From Candidatus Gastranaerophilales bacterium (GTDB lineage: Bacteria; Cyanobacteriota; Vampirovibrionia; Gastranaerophilales; Gastranaerophilaceae), in NCBI GenBank assembly GCA_944325945.1, contig CALVBW010000018.1:44022-108021 (forward strand): 64,000 bases of DNA. Direction: 5' to 3'. Below are positions 9,944-18,677 of the stretch, in pieces. The position numbers were made by a program, and so were the translations under genes. The notes beneath the pieces were generated by a model. The model was not told the DNA's origin and searched no databases. It worked only from the letters and a program-made list of their open reading frames with translations. Within the stretch, counting starts at the first letter, position 1, and the number at the start of each line of letters is the position of its first letter.

Positions 9944-10999
9944 ATGTTTTTTAAAAAAAGAAAAAGCAGCATGGAACGCGAGATTTTTGAACAGTCAAAA
10001 ATCCTTGAACACCTTGTAAATACGTATATCGGCGATAATGAGGAAATCTTGATTGATGTTCCTCAAGGGATTGAACAGGTGGTCTTTGTAGCAAGCGGTT
10101 CTTCCTATCATTGCGCAAGGTACGGCGCGGATGTTTTCGGCAGTATTGCTAATCTTGAGGCGCGTGCAATTTATTCCAGCGAATTTTTGCTTAAAGCTGT
10201 TATTCCGCATGCCGAAAATATGCTCTATATCTTTATAACCCAATCAGGCGAAACCTCTGATACTAACAAGGCTTTGATTAAAGCAAAACAATTCGGCGTC
10301 AGAACCTTGTGCATCACGAACAAAGAAGATTCTACAATTTGGAATGCTTCTGACTACAAGGTTTGCTGCCATGCGGGTGTGGAAAGAAGCATTGCCGCAA
10401 CTAAATCCTTGACATCTCAGATGATGTGCGTAACCCTTCTTGCCTTAAAGTTTGCAAGATTAAAGGGTATTGATGTCGAAAATTACATTAATGAGGTTAT
10501 TTCAATACCTGAATATATTGATAAAACCTATGAATTACGTCCGAAAATTAAAACGCTCGGCAGATTTGTTTCCAAATATAAAAACATTGTTGTGTGTGCG
10601 GACGGGATGTCCTATGCGCTTGCAAAAGAAGCCGCGTTGAAGATTAAAGAGACGTCTTATTTGAATGTGACATCCCACATTTTAGGCGAATTTATGCACG
10701 GGCATGTGGCGGTTTTGAATAATAAGGGTTTGCTTATTTATATTTTGGTGGATGATTTAAGCTATATTGCGACAAAAAATTTGAATAAAATTAAAGAGGA
10801 ATATCGCCCGCCTATTTGTATTCTCGGCAATAAAAACGTGAAAATTAATTCAACATTCAATATAAACATTGATTGCGAAAGCAAAATTGTTAAATATTTT
10901 TGTGTGGCTGTAATGATTCAGCTTCTGGCGCTTGAGGTGGCTATGAAACTCCACAGAAACGTCGATAAACCACACGGGCTGGATAAAGTGGTTAAATAA
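9944..10999 (+). CDS. SIS-domain sugar isomerase, GlmS-like without glutaminase domain
   Basis: Two SIS domains as in the isomerase half of glucosamine-6-phosphate synthase: VFVASGSSYHCAR at about residues 48-60, ITQSGETSDT at about 99-108, the KSLTSQ loop, and in the second half ALAKEAALKIKETSY with GEFMHGHVA. The C-terminus VDKPHGLDKVVK resembles the GlmS tail. The N-terminal glutamine amidotransferase domain (about 240 residues) is absent. It may be a glucosamine-6-P deaminase, fructosamine deglycase or ammonia-using isomerase. It starts 32 bases after gatB with GAGG. Confidence 0.75.
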   Translation: MFFKKRKSSMEREIFEQSKILEHLVNTYIGDNEEILIDVPQGIEQVVFVASGSSYHCARYGADVFGSIANLEARAIYSSEFLLKAVIPHAENMLYIFITQSGETSDTNKALIKAKQFGVRTLCITNKEDSTIWNASDYKVCCHAGVERSIAATKSLTSQMMCVTLLALKFARLKGIDVENYINEVISIPEYIDKTYELRPKIKTLGRFVSKYKNIVVCADGMSYALAKEAALKIKETSYLNVTSHILGEFMHGHVAVLNNKGLLIYILVDDLSYIATKNLNKIKEEYRPPICILGNKNVKINSTFNINIDCESKIVKYFCVAVMIQLLALEVAMKLHRNVDKPHGLDKVVK

Positions 11000-11000
11000 A

Positions 11001-11120
11001 GTCGTTAGGACAATAAGACGTTAAGTCGTTAAGTTCATTAAAAAATAATGGCAGTGAAATGCTACTTAAATTGATTAATGAAATGGACTTATAGTCTTAA
11101 TCACTTAACGTCTTAGCGAC
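11001..11120. repeat. 120-bp palindrome of TAAGnnnn octamers
   Basis: The left arm (11006-11037) reads as consecutive octamers TAGGACAA, TAAGACGT, TAAGTCGT, TAAGTTCA, flanked by GTCGT. The right arm on the opposite strand reads GTCGC, TAAGACGT, TAAGTGAT, TAAGACTA, TAAGTCCA. The centre (11038-11083) has no ORF. It fills the space between two convergent genes. The same octamer scheme bounds the IVP gene at 34363-34812. Confidence 0.75.
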
Positions 11121-11123
11121 ATC

Positions 11124-12158
11124 TTAGAACTGTTCCAAAAATCTTACGTCATCGTTGAAGAATAATCTGATGTCGTCGATTGCGTATTTTAGCATGGCAA
11201 GTCTTTCAATGCCCATACCGAACGCAAAACCCGAATAAACATCCGGATCAATTCCGACACCGCGTAAAACATTCGGGTCAACCATGCCTGCGCCTAAGAT
11301 TTCCAGCCAGCCGGTACCGGAACATGTCCTGCAGCCTTTGCCTTCACACATAATACATTGTACGTCAACTTCGGCAGAAGGTTCCGTGAACGGGAAAAAG
11401 CTGCTTCTGAACCTTGTCGGACGGCTTGCACCGAAGTAGATTCTGATAAATTCGTTTAAAACACCCTTTAAATCACCGAAAGTGATGCCTTTATCAACGT
11501 ATAAGCCTTCAATTTGATGGAAAAAGTTGTTTTTACGTGCATTAATGTTTTCGTTTCTGTAAACTCTGCCCGGTGAAATAACTCTTATCGGAGGATTTTT
11601 GCCTTCCATTGCGTGAATTTGCGCGCCTGACGTCTGACTTCTTAACACAACATTTTTAGCAAGTTTTGTGTAAAAAGTATCTTGAACATCACGTGCAGGA
11701 TGGTCTTTCGGAACGTTCAGCATATCAAAGTTGTAATATTCCGTTTCCACCTCTGGAGATAACTCATCGCTTACAACCGAGAATCCAAGAGTTTGAAAAA
11801 TTGATACAATTTCGTTTGTTGTTGATGTAATAGGATGTGTATGCCCGACGGGTGTGAATTTGCCCGGCAAAGTTACATCAAGTTTTTCCTTTTCAAGTTT
11901 TTCATTAAGCTCTTTTTTATAAAACTCGTCATATTTACTTTTTAAAGCGTCTTCAAGCTTTCGGGTAATTTCATTTGCCAATGACCCGATTATTCTTTTA
12001 TCCGCGTCGGACAAATCTTTTAAACCTTTTTTTATTTCGTTAAATTCACCTTTACGGCTTAAATATTTACCTCTTATTTCTTCAATGTCGCTGATTGATG
12101 AAGCATTTTCAAGAGCCTGTGTAGCATTTTTGTAAATATTTTCCAGTTGAGTTTTCAT
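11124..12158 (-). CDS. pheS: Phenylalanyl-tRNA synthetase alpha subunit
   Basis: Class II synthetase catalytic subunit. The N-terminal coiled coil (residues 1-85) is followed by GHTHPITSTTNEIVSIF, motif 2 region FHQIEGLYVDKG, the FTEPSAEVDV stretch and motif 3 GFAFGMGIERLAMLKY. Length 344 matches the family. A CxxCxGxGCxxC insertion in the C-terminal half is also common in other bacteria. First codon overlaps the MBL gene stop (ATGA type), so it is third in a kdsA-MBL-pheS operon. pheT is not adjacent. Confidence 0.95.
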   Translation of the reverse strand: MKTQLENIYKNATQALENASSISDIEEIRGKYLSRKGEFNEIKKGLKDLSDADKRIIGSLANEITRKLEDALKSKYDEFYKKELNEKLEKEKLDVTLPGKFTPVGHTHPITSTTNEIVSIFQTLGFSVVSDELSPEVETEYYNFDMLNVPKDHPARDVQDTFYTKLAKNVVLRSQTSGAQIHAMEGKNPPIRVISPGRVYRNENINARKNNFFHQIEGLYVDKGITFGDLKGVLNEFIRIYFGASRPTRFRSSFFPFTEPSAEVDVQCIMCEGKGCRTCSGTGWLEILGAGMVDPNVLRGVGIDPDVYSGFAFGMGIERLAMLKYAIDDIRLFFNDDVRFLEQF

Positions 12159-12769
12159 ATCAATCCTCTTATTTCATTATATTGTTTTTCATAATCTATA
12201 GTGGTTTCGGGGCCGTGTCCCGGATAGACCGTAATATTTTCATCCATTGCGAAAAGTTTGTTATTCACGCTGTCTGACAGTTTTTTTAAATTCCCGCCGG
12301 CAAGGTCGCATCTTCCGACAGTACCTTTAAATAAAGTATCTCCCGAAAAAAGTTTGTCGTCAACAAGGTAGCACATGCCGCCTTCTGTATGACCCGGAGT
12401 CGCAATTGCTTTGATTTTCGTATTACCGAATTTTATTATATCCCCGTCATTTATAAACCCGTCGGCATGCGGAGTTTCGACACCTTGAACGCCGAATGTT
12501 TTCATAATACTTGCGGATTCTTCCATTCTTGCAACATCGTTTTTATTTACAAGCACTTTTGCCCCAGTTTTTTCTTTCATGCCGTTTATACCTAAAACAT
12601 GGTCAAAATGACCGTGAGTGAGCAAAATATATTTTAATTTTTCCCCCTCAAGCTCTTTTAATATTTCAGGTTTAACCTCGGAGCAGTCAATTAAAACAGC
12701 TTCATCTCCGTCAATTAAAAGGTAGTTGTTGGCATCAATAGGACCAGCCGTGAATGTTTTTATAATCAT
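12155..12769 (-). CDS. MBL-fold metallo-hydrolase (glyoxalase II-like)
   Basis: Metallo-beta-lactamase fold with zinc ligands in LTHGHFDHV (residues about 51-59), TPGHTEGG (about 128-135), FSGDTLFKG and the terminal YPGHGPETT. At 204 residues it is the short family often called hydroxyacylglutathione hydrolase-like; true substrate unknown. Overlaps both neighbours by four bases, consistent with a coupled operon behind kdsA. Confidence 0.85.
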   Translation of the reverse strand: MIIKTFTAGPIDANNYLLIDGDEAVLIDCSEVKPEILKELEGEKLKYILLTHGHFDHVLGINGMKEKTGAKVLVNKNDVARMEESASIMKTFGVQGVETPHADGFINDGDIIKFGNTKIKAIATPGHTEGGMCYLVDDKLFSGDTLFKGTVGRCDLAGGNLKKLSDSVNNKLFAMDENITVYPGHGPETTIDYEKQYNEIRGLI

Positions 12770-13590
12770 TTTCTTACAATCTCAAAAATATCTTTACATT
12801 GTTTAAAAAGTTCTTTTGCATCTTTCAGTGCAATCATATTCGGTCCGTCGCACAAAGCTTTGTCAGGATCCGGATGAACTTCAAAGAATAATGCATTGGC
12901 GCCTGCCGCCATAGCAGCTTTTGCAAGCGGAGGTACAAATCTTCTGTCACCGCCGGAACTTGTTCCGTTTGCTCCGGGTAACTGCACACTGTGTGTTGCA
13001 TCAAAAACAACCGGATAGCCAAATTCAAGCATTATAGGAATTGCTCTGAAATCTACAACTAAATTATTGTAGCCGAAAGAGGTGCCTCTGTCGGTAAGTA
13101 ATATATTGTTATTGCCTGAATCTTCAACTTTTTTGACCAGAGGTCCCATCTGCTCGGGTGCTAAGAATTGTCCCTTTTTAATGTTTACTATCTTACCCGT
13201 TTTTGCTGCAGCTACAAGTAAATCTGTCTGTCTGCATAAAAAAGCCGGAATTTGAAGTATATCGGCAACTTCACTGACAGGCTCCGCCTGATCCGGTGTG
13301 TGGATATCAGTTACAATTGGTATATCATATTTTGACTTAATGGTTTGGAGCATTTCAAGCCCTTTTTCTAAGCCCGGCCCTCTGTATGAATTTATGGAAG
13401 AACGATTAGCTTTATCAAAAGATGACTTGAATACAAAATTAATATCCAGTTCTTTTGTAATTTCCTTTAAGCCTTTTGCGGTTTCATCCAGAATTTCCAT
13501 GCTTTCGGCAGCACAGGGACCTGCTAGGATAGTTAATTTATCCCCGCCTATTTTAAAATTTTTTAATTCAAGTTTTTTTATTATTTCCAT
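12766..13590 (-). CDS. kdsA: 3-deoxy-8-phosphooctulonate synthase
   Basis: Condenses arabinose-5-phosphate and phosphoenolpyruvate to Kdo-8-phosphate for lipid A-core, so the cell should have a lipopolysaccharide-type outer membrane. Signatures: LAGPCAAES with Cys26, the metal-ligand position of the metal-dependent class (Aquifex type), KSSFDKANR, GPGLEKGL, VTDIHTP, FLCRQTDLL, GQFLAPEQM, DATHSVQLPG and EVHPDPDKALCDGPNM. Length 274 is normal. TATAAT (13597-13602) ends six bases before the ATG and no SD is present: probable leaderless mRNA. Confidence 0.95.
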   Translation of the reverse strand: MEIIKKLELKNFKIGGDKLTILAGPCAAESMEILDETAKGLKEITKELDINFVFKSSFDKANRSSINSYRGPGLEKGLEMLQTIKSKYDIPIVTDIHTPDQAEPVSEVADILQIPAFLCRQTDLLVAAAKTGKIVNIKKGQFLAPEQMGPLVKKVEDSGNNNILLTDRGTSFGYNNLVVDFRAIPIMLEFGYPVVFDATHSVQLPGANGTSSGGDRRFVPPLAKAAMAAGANALFFEVHPDPDKALCDGPNMIALKDAKELFKQCKDIFEIVRK

Positions 13591-13659
13591 AACTTTATTA
13601 TATTAAAAAGATGGTTTTATTACAAGGATTTGTGTTACATAATATTTATTATGAACAAA

Positions 13660-13688
13660 TTGCAAAGGTTATAAATTTATGCTAGGAT
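13660..13688 (+). promoter_or_regulatory. Promoter of the M16-like gene
   Basis: TTGCAA, 17-base spacer, extended -10 ATGCTAGGAT. The leuS promoter at 52144-52172 has the same extended -10 and spacer length. Confidence 0.55.
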
Positions 13689-13706
13689 AATATTCAGGAG
13701 AGAGTG

Positions 13707-14921
13707 ATGGACAAAAAAAAATTTAATTTAAAAAATAACATTGAAGTTTTGTATAAACGTAATGAAAATACCCCGCGTGTTGCGCTTTGTTTTAATTTAT
13801 CTTTAAATGATCCGGTACCTAATCCCGGTGATTATTCTTTAATGACAAGACTTTTTTTGCAAGGGACTAAAAACAGATCCGCCGAACAACTGGCTGAAGA
13901 ACTTGATCGTTATGCTATTGAATTTACGAGTGAATTGAAACTAGATTACTTAAAACTTAAATTTGTTTGTTTAAATGAAGATTTTGACAAAGCTCTTGAA
14001 ATTTTTGAAGATATTATTAAAAATTCAACTTTTGAAGATTTTGATAAAGAAAAAAATAAATTAATCGGTGAAATACAAGCACAGCTTGATTCTCCCAGAG
14101 CGAAAGTCGTTGATAATTTCTATCGGAATTTATATCCTAACCATCATTACGGGTATACAAATACTGTAATTTTAGAAAATCTGCCTAATGTAACACGTGA
14201 ACATGTTTTGCGCGGTTATAATACATTTATAAATAACAGCAAAAAAGTTATTGCTTTTGTAGGAGATTTGGATTTTGAAGATGTTAAAGAAAAACTAAAT
14301 CAAAGATTCGGTGATCTTCCTGCTTCAATAACTGAATTACCGGCTCTGAAAGTTCCCGTATTAAATGAAACAAAAACAGTTGAAATAAACAAACCTGATG
14401 CCAATCAGGCACATATTATTCAAGGCTGGCTCGTTGATACTGCAAGCCAACAAGATTATCCCGTTCTGGCTTTGATGAATATAATTCTCGGTGCTTCCGG
14501 TTTATCTTCACGTTTGTTTCTTGAACTCAGAGACAAAAAAGGGCTCGCATATGTTGTCAGAAGTTCGTATGATGTTGCACGTCTTCGTGCAAATTTTTCA
14601 ATATATATTGCGACTGAGCCCAAGAATATTGAAGTTTCTTTGAATGGTTTTAAAGAAGAAATTGAAAAACTTAAAAAAGAATTGGTTTCAGTGGAAGAAC
14701 TTGAAAATGCAAAAAATAACCTCATCGGTAAATGGGCATTTTCACAGGAAGACAATAACCAGCAGGCAGCGACATTAGCTCATTATGCAATAACAGGACT
14801 TGGATTTGATTTTAATGAACAGGCAAAACAAAAAATTAAATCTGTTACACCTGATCAAATAAAAGAATGTGCAAATAAATATTTCAACGATAAATATGTA
14901 GTCTCAATAATTAAACCTTAA
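13707..14921 (+). CDS. M16-family peptidase homologue, catalytic motif lost
   Basis: Full two-domain M16 (processing peptidase/insulinase) fold: N-terminal domain with the family landmarks, then PNHHYGYTNTVILENL, a GDLDFEDV strand, and the C-terminal GASGLSSRLFLELRDKKGLAYVV block at about residues 263-285. The zinc motif HxxEH should sit before FLQGT near residue 53 but reads YSLMTRLFLQGT, with no His or Glu. It is therefore likely a non-catalytic member, like the inactive partner subunits of heterodimeric M16 enzymes, but no active partner is nearby. ATG 13707 lies six bases after AGGAG. Confidence 0.85.
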   Translation: MDKKKFNLKNNIEVLYKRNENTPRVALCFNLSLNDPVPNPGDYSLMTRLFLQGTKNRSAEQLAEELDRYAIEFTSELKLDYLKLKFVCLNEDFDKALEIFEDIIKNSTFEDFDKEKNKLIGEIQAQLDSPRAKVVDNFYRNLYPNHHYGYTNTVILENLPNVTREHVLRGYNTFINNSKKVIAFVGDLDFEDVKEKLNQRFGDLPASITELPALKVPVLNETKTVEINKPDANQAHIIQGWLVDTASQQDYPVLALMNIILGASGLSSRLFLELRDKKGLAYVVRSSYDVARLRANFSIYIATEPKNIEVSLNGFKEEIEKLKKELVSVEELENAKNNLIGKWAFSQEDNNQQAATLAHYAITGLGFDFNEQAKQKIKSVTPDQIKECANKYFNDKYVVSIIKP

Positions 14922-14969
14922 CCTTATCAGGGGATTATTTTAGCGATTTGCTGCCGAATAATAATTTTG

Positions 14970-15506
14970 ATGCGAATTTTTAAAATTATTATTTTTACAT
15001 ACTTAATATCACTATTTTATTTTAATATATCAGCATGTTGTACTGCATATGACTTGACTGATATGCAAAAAATTGAATATTTGTTTAAATCAACGGTCAA
15101 ACCCGATGGGGCAATGTATTTTACATATGTTCCAAGAGGATTGATAGTTAGTATTGATGAAAATGTGTTTTTTAATCATGCACAAGAAAAAATAAAAAAA
15201 GAAGGATTATGTGTTTTGAATTCCATCGGTAATGTTCTTGCGCAGACGGATAAATCGTGTGTCATTGAAGGTCATACGGAAAACGCTGATCCTGAATTTT
15301 CGAGTTATAAAGCAAATTGGGAATTATCTTTAGCGAGGGCGCATAGTATTACTATGTATTTAATGAGATATTTAAAAATTTCACCGGAACGTCTTTATTG
15401 CATAGGCTACGGGGAATTTATGCCATATGTTGACAGCGTTTCAAAAGACGCAGAAATGAATAACAGGATTGATTTTGTAATAATAGATTACCATGCAGAG
15501 CGTTAA
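14970..15506 (+). CDS. OmpA/MotB C-terminal-domain exported protein
   Basis: N-terminal hydrophobic export signal (residues 1-20), then from about residue 60 an OmpA-like peptidoglycan-binding domain with VIEGHTEN at about 99-106, LSLARAHSI and RLYCIGYGEFMPY, and the final NRIDFVII. Probably periplasmic and bound to peptidoglycan. Ribosome-binding site is weak. Its stop overlaps the stop of the convergent sigma-factor gene by three bases. Confidence 0.75.
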   Translation: MRIFKIIIFTYLISLFYFNISACCTAYDLTDMQKIEYLFKSTVKPDGAMYFTYVPRGLIVSIDENVFFNHAQEKIKKEGLCVLNSIGNVLAQTDKSCVIEGHTENADPEFSSYKANWELSLARAHSITMYLMRYLKISPERLYCIGYGEFMPYVDSVSKDAEMNNRIDFVIIDYHAER

Positions 15507-16330
15507 GCAACAATTGATTGACGAAGACGGCTGGAGCGATTTTCGCTGAGAATATTTTTAAGTTTCATAATAGCTTGAGCATGCAGTTGGCATACACGTG
15601 ATTCAGACATGCTGATTGTTTCGCCTATTTCTTTCAATGTCATGTTTTCCTGATAGTAAAGAACCATTATAATTCGTTCTCTTTCCGGTAATCTCATTAA
15701 AGCCCTCTCCAATTCCTGTTTTACGTTATTTTCTTCGGCATTTTCCTGCGGGTTAAGTTTATTTGTATCCTGAATTGTGTCTATAATTTCGACACTGTCT
15801 TCGGCACTGCCTTTTTTATCATATAATGACGTAATTGTAACATCTTCTGATAATAACTGGTTTACTTTATCGGGCTCCATATCGACTTTATTTGCTATTT
15901 CTTGTGTCGTAGGAGTACGTCCGAGTTCTTGTTTTAAGGTTTCTTGTGCTTCTTTCAGTACTTTTATTTTCTGTCTTACACTTCGCGGCAAAAAGTCTTG
16001 AGATCTGATCTTATCAAGTATGGCACCCCTAATTCTTATTAGTGCATATGTTTCAAATCTGGTATTTTTTTGCGGGGAGTATCTTTCAATTGCATTTATA
16101 AGTCCTTCTACCCCATAGCCTGCTATATCTTCTATTGAGATTGTCGCGGGCAGCGTTACTCTGACTCTGCCAACTACATAACGGATTAAATAAATATATT
16201 GCACAATTAATGCGTCTCTTGAAGCTTTATCACTTTTATCGGCAAGGTATTTCTCCCAAAGTGCCGTAAGCTCTTCTTCCGATAAACGCTTAATGTTATT
16301 ATACGATGTAAAATCGAAATCTTGACTCAT
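15503..16330 (-). CDS. FliA/WhiG-type alternative sigma factor
   Basis: Sigma-70 family, sigma-28 branch: region 2 with LIVQYIYLIRYVVGRV and IEDIAGYGVEGLINAIERYSP, RFETYALIRIRGAILD, DFLPRSVRQK at the region 2/3 boundary, region 3 RTPTTQEIANKV, and region 4 with ALMRLPERERIIMVLYY and the helix-turn-helix TLKEIGETISMSESRVCQLH. Start at ATG 16330; the longer TTG start is unlikely. A flagellar rod cluster lies 4 kb away, fitting a flagellar or envelope regulon, but no consensus sigma-28 promoter was seen before those genes. Confidence 0.9.
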   Translation of the reverse strand: MSQDFDFTSYNNIKRLSEEELTALWEKYLADKSDKASRDALIVQYIYLIRYVVGRVRVTLPATISIEDIAGYGVEGLINAIERYSPQKNTRFETYALIRIRGAILDKIRSQDFLPRSVRQKIKVLKEAQETLKQELGRTPTTQEIANKVDMEPDKVNQLLSEDVTITSLYDKKGSAEDSVEIIDTIQDTNKLNPQENAEENNVKQELERALMRLPERERIIMVLYYQENMTLKEIGETISMSESRVCQLHAQAIMKLKNILSENRSSRLRQSIVA

Positions 16331-16443
16331 TAATCCGCCCAAATATTGTTCAATATATTCCTATTCTATACAATATAGCCTTAGCTACATCAACTAAAAA
16401 GAGGAATTAATTAAAATATCATTAAAGTGATGTAGATTTATGA

Positions 16444-16468
16444 TATAATAAACTCATAAAAGAAGGAG
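16444..16468 (+). promoter_or_regulatory. Promoter -10 and strong RBS of the first G-tract pilin
   Basis: TATAAT at 16444-16449 and a near-perfect SD, AGAAGGAG, at 16461-16468, eight bases before the ATG at 16477. The downstream pilin ATG at 16578 has no SD, so these signals serve the leader ORF. Confidence 0.7.
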
Positions 16469-16476
16469 AAACGCTT

Positions 16477-16524
16477 ATGGGAAAAGAAAAATCTTCAAAA
16501 TTCGGGGGGGGGCGACTCCTCTAA
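16477..16524 (+). CDS. 15-codon leader ORF containing a G9 tract
   Basis: ATG with a strong SD encodes MGKEKSSKFGGGRLL then TAA. The three glycines are the G9 tract. Adding one G (or removing two) removes the stop and continues without interruption into the pilin at 16578; adding two or removing one gives a stop at TAG a few codons later. It is therefore best read as the true 5' end of the pilin gene in an out-of-frame state. See the matching ORF at 39010, which is the same length. Confidence 0.7.
   Translation: MGKEKSSKFGGGRLL
16504..16512 (+). repeat. Homopolymer tract of nine Gs
   Basis: Nine consecutive Gs in a low-GC genome, followed by CGACTCCTC. A tract with the same length and the same CGACTC tail is at 39037-39045; no other run of more than five Gs was noticed in the window. 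Confidence 0.95.
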
Positions 16525-16577
16525 GTAGTCATAGAGCGAAATTTGACAGTATTGACGGAATAAACTATAATTCAAAT

Positions 16578-17258
16578 ATGTCAAATTATAGTTTTAAAAG
16601 AGCGTTTACACTTGCCGAGGTATTAATAACCCTTGGAATAATCGCAATAGTTGCGGCTTTGACAATACCGAATTTGATTTCAAATTATAAAAAGAAAGTG
16701 CTTGAAAGCGGTCTGGTAAGGTTTTATTCCACAATTAATCAGGCGATAAAATTATCAGAAATTGAAAATGGCGAAAGACGATTTTGGAAAGATTACGGAT
16801 ATGATTCATGTGGTTTTTATGAGCAATATTTGGCGCCATATCTGAAAACAACAGATTACGAGTGTGGTTATTATAATCCGGCAAATAACAAACATGTTGA
16901 TTCAAATCTGGCAGTCGGAATATATTTTCAATCAGGTGATATGGCTGTGTTTAGCTATGGAAGATATTTCTATTATATTTACAACACAAAAAAGTATTAT
17001 AAAAATTATCCGGTTATGGGGTCCGGTAATCCTGAAGACATTGCTATATCTGATGAATATGGCAAAAATATATTTGTATTTGTCTTGCATTCATATAATT
17101 TCAATAGCGGGGTTGTTCCTTATGGAATGCAGTATAATGATACCGCTACGGATGAGCAGCTTATGGAAAAATGTGCCGGAAACAGGCATCTTACTTGTTC
17201 AGCATTAATCGCAAAAAATAATTGGAAAATTCCCGAAGATTACCCCTTTGATTTTTAA
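16578..17258 (+). CDS. Type IV pilin-like protein (first G-tract pilin)
   Basis: Prepilin-type N-terminus: KRA then FTLAEVLITLGIIAIVAALT, with peptidase cleavage expected between Ala and Phe and the conserved Glu at +5. The globular part has scattered cysteine pairs and ends NNWKIPEDYPFDF, closely matching the end of the pilin at 39087. The annotated ATG lacks a ribosome-binding site. The real start is probably ATG 16477 through the G tract, which would give a leader of about 43 residues. It converges with the CNNM gene, two bases from its stop. Confidence 0.85.
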   Translation: MSNYSFKRAFTLAEVLITLGIIAIVAALTIPNLISNYKKKVLESGLVRFYSTINQAIKLSEIENGERRFWKDYGYDSCGFYEQYLAPYLKTTDYECGYYNPANNKHVDSNLAVGIYFQSGDMAVFSYGRYFYYIYNTKKYYKNYPVMGSGNPEDIAISDEYGKNIFVFVLHSYNFNSGVVPYGMQYNDTATDEQLMEKCAGNRHLTCSALIAKNNWKIPEDYPFDF

Positions 17259-17260
17259 TT

Positions 17261-18613
17261 TTACTCTTGCACCTGTTCTACAACGGGAGTTTCTTCTTTT
17301 ATAATCTCGAGTTTTGTAATTCTTGCGCCTTCAATTTCTTTAACAATAAAGGTTAAGCCAAGATGAGTTACTGTGTCGCCGACTTCGGCAATTCTTCCGA
17401 GAAGTTTTACAACAAGCCCGCCGATTGTGTCTATATCTTCGTCATCAAGTGCTTCTTCGTCAATATTGAAGTATTCAGCAATTTCATCTGTTCTCATCAT
17501 AGCGTTTGCAATATATGTATTAGGTGCAATCTCTTTTATATCGCATTCCTGTTCTTCTTCTTCGTCAAATTCATCCTGAACATCGCCGAAAATTTCTTCA
17601 ATAACATCTTCAAGTGTTATAAGACCTGATGTTCCGCCAAATTCGTCAACTACAATTGCCATTTGACCTTTGCGTTTTTTGAATTCCAAAACAAGATTAT
17701 CCATAGTCATGGTTTCAGGCACCAGTAAAATCTCGCGCTGAATCCGTTCAATAGGACATGTAGTGTCATCAAGCGACAATTTATATAAATCTTTTACGTG
17801 AATTAAACCTGTTATATGGTCGATATCACCTTCATAAACCGGATATCTCGTATATTGATTTTCAGTGGCAACATTGTTTAATTCTTCCAAAGACATGTCA
17901 ATCGGCACGCAAACCATATCGGTTCTCGGGACCATAACCTGTTTTGCGGTTAAGTCAGAGAATTTAAATACATTATGAAGCATATCTTTTTCGGTTTCAT
18001 TCAAAACACCGCCGTTATAACTTGCATCAACAAGCATATCCAATTCTTCGGATGAGTGTACCAGAGATGATTTATGTGAATGCGGAATATGCATTAGTTT
18101 TAAAACCCAGTTGCCAAAGCCGTTTAACAGCCATATAAATGGATTAAACACAAATGTAATTGCCTGCATCGGTCGTGCAATTATTAATGCGGTTTTTTCA
18201 GTGTATTCCAGCGCAATAGATTTTGGAATAAGTTCACCTAAGACAACATGCAAGAATGTGATTAATGCAAATGCAAGTGACACAGATACCGTATGGGTTG
18301 CAATAGTCTGGCTTACACCCGGTAAAAATACAAATACCGGCTCAATAATACGGGCTAAGGTTCCTTCGCCAACCCAGCCTAATCCGATACTGGAGATTGT
18401 TACACCCAGCTGAACTGCAGCAATAAATTTATCCAGATCCTTTATCGCTTCAAGTGCGATTTGTGCACTGTAGTTGCCCTCTTTTACAAGCTGCTCTATT
18501 CTGGTTTTTCTAACCTTTACCATGGCAAACTCGGCAGCCACAAAAAAACCGTTTGAAAATAATAGGAATGCTATTAGAAATAAATTAAAAACCAAATTTC
18601 CCGACTCATCCAT
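17261..18613 (-). CDS. CNNM/CorC (hemolysin C) family membrane protein
   Basis: Domain order: DUF21/CNNM transmembrane domain with four predicted helices (residues about 8-200), paired CBS domains at about 210-340 (KQVMVPRTDMVC, then GQMAIVVDEFGGTSGLITLEDVIEEI), an acidic stretch DVQDEFDEEEEQE, and a CorC/HlyC C-terminal domain ending about 440. Related proteins (MpfA, CorB) are linked to magnesium export. Ribosome-binding site GAGG is about 13 bases upstream. Length 450 is normal. Confidence 0.9.
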   Translation of the reverse strand: MDESGNLVFNLFLIAFLLFSNGFFVAAEFAMVKVRKTRIEQLVKEGNYSAQIALEAIKDLDKFIAAVQLGVTISSIGLGWVGEGTLARIIEPVFVFLPGVSQTIATHTVSVSLAFALITFLHVVLGELIPKSIALEYTEKTALIIARPMQAITFVFNPFIWLLNGFGNWVLKLMHIPHSHKSSLVHSSEELDMLVDASYNGGVLNETEKDMLHNVFKFSDLTAKQVMVPRTDMVCVPIDMSLEELNNVATENQYTRYPVYEGDIDHITGLIHVKDLYKLSLDDTTCPIERIQREILLVPETMTMDNLVLEFKKRKGQMAIVVDEFGGTSGLITLEDVIEEIFGDVQDEFDEEEEQECDIKEIAPNTYIANAMMRTDEIAEYFNIDEEALDDEDIDTIGGLVVKLLGRIAEVGDTVTHLGLTFIVKEIEGARITKLEIIKEETPVVEQVQE

Positions 18614-18677
18614 TGTATATCTTTTACCTCAAAATAATTGTTGTTACAATTATAATATTATTTTAAAAAAAATGCAA

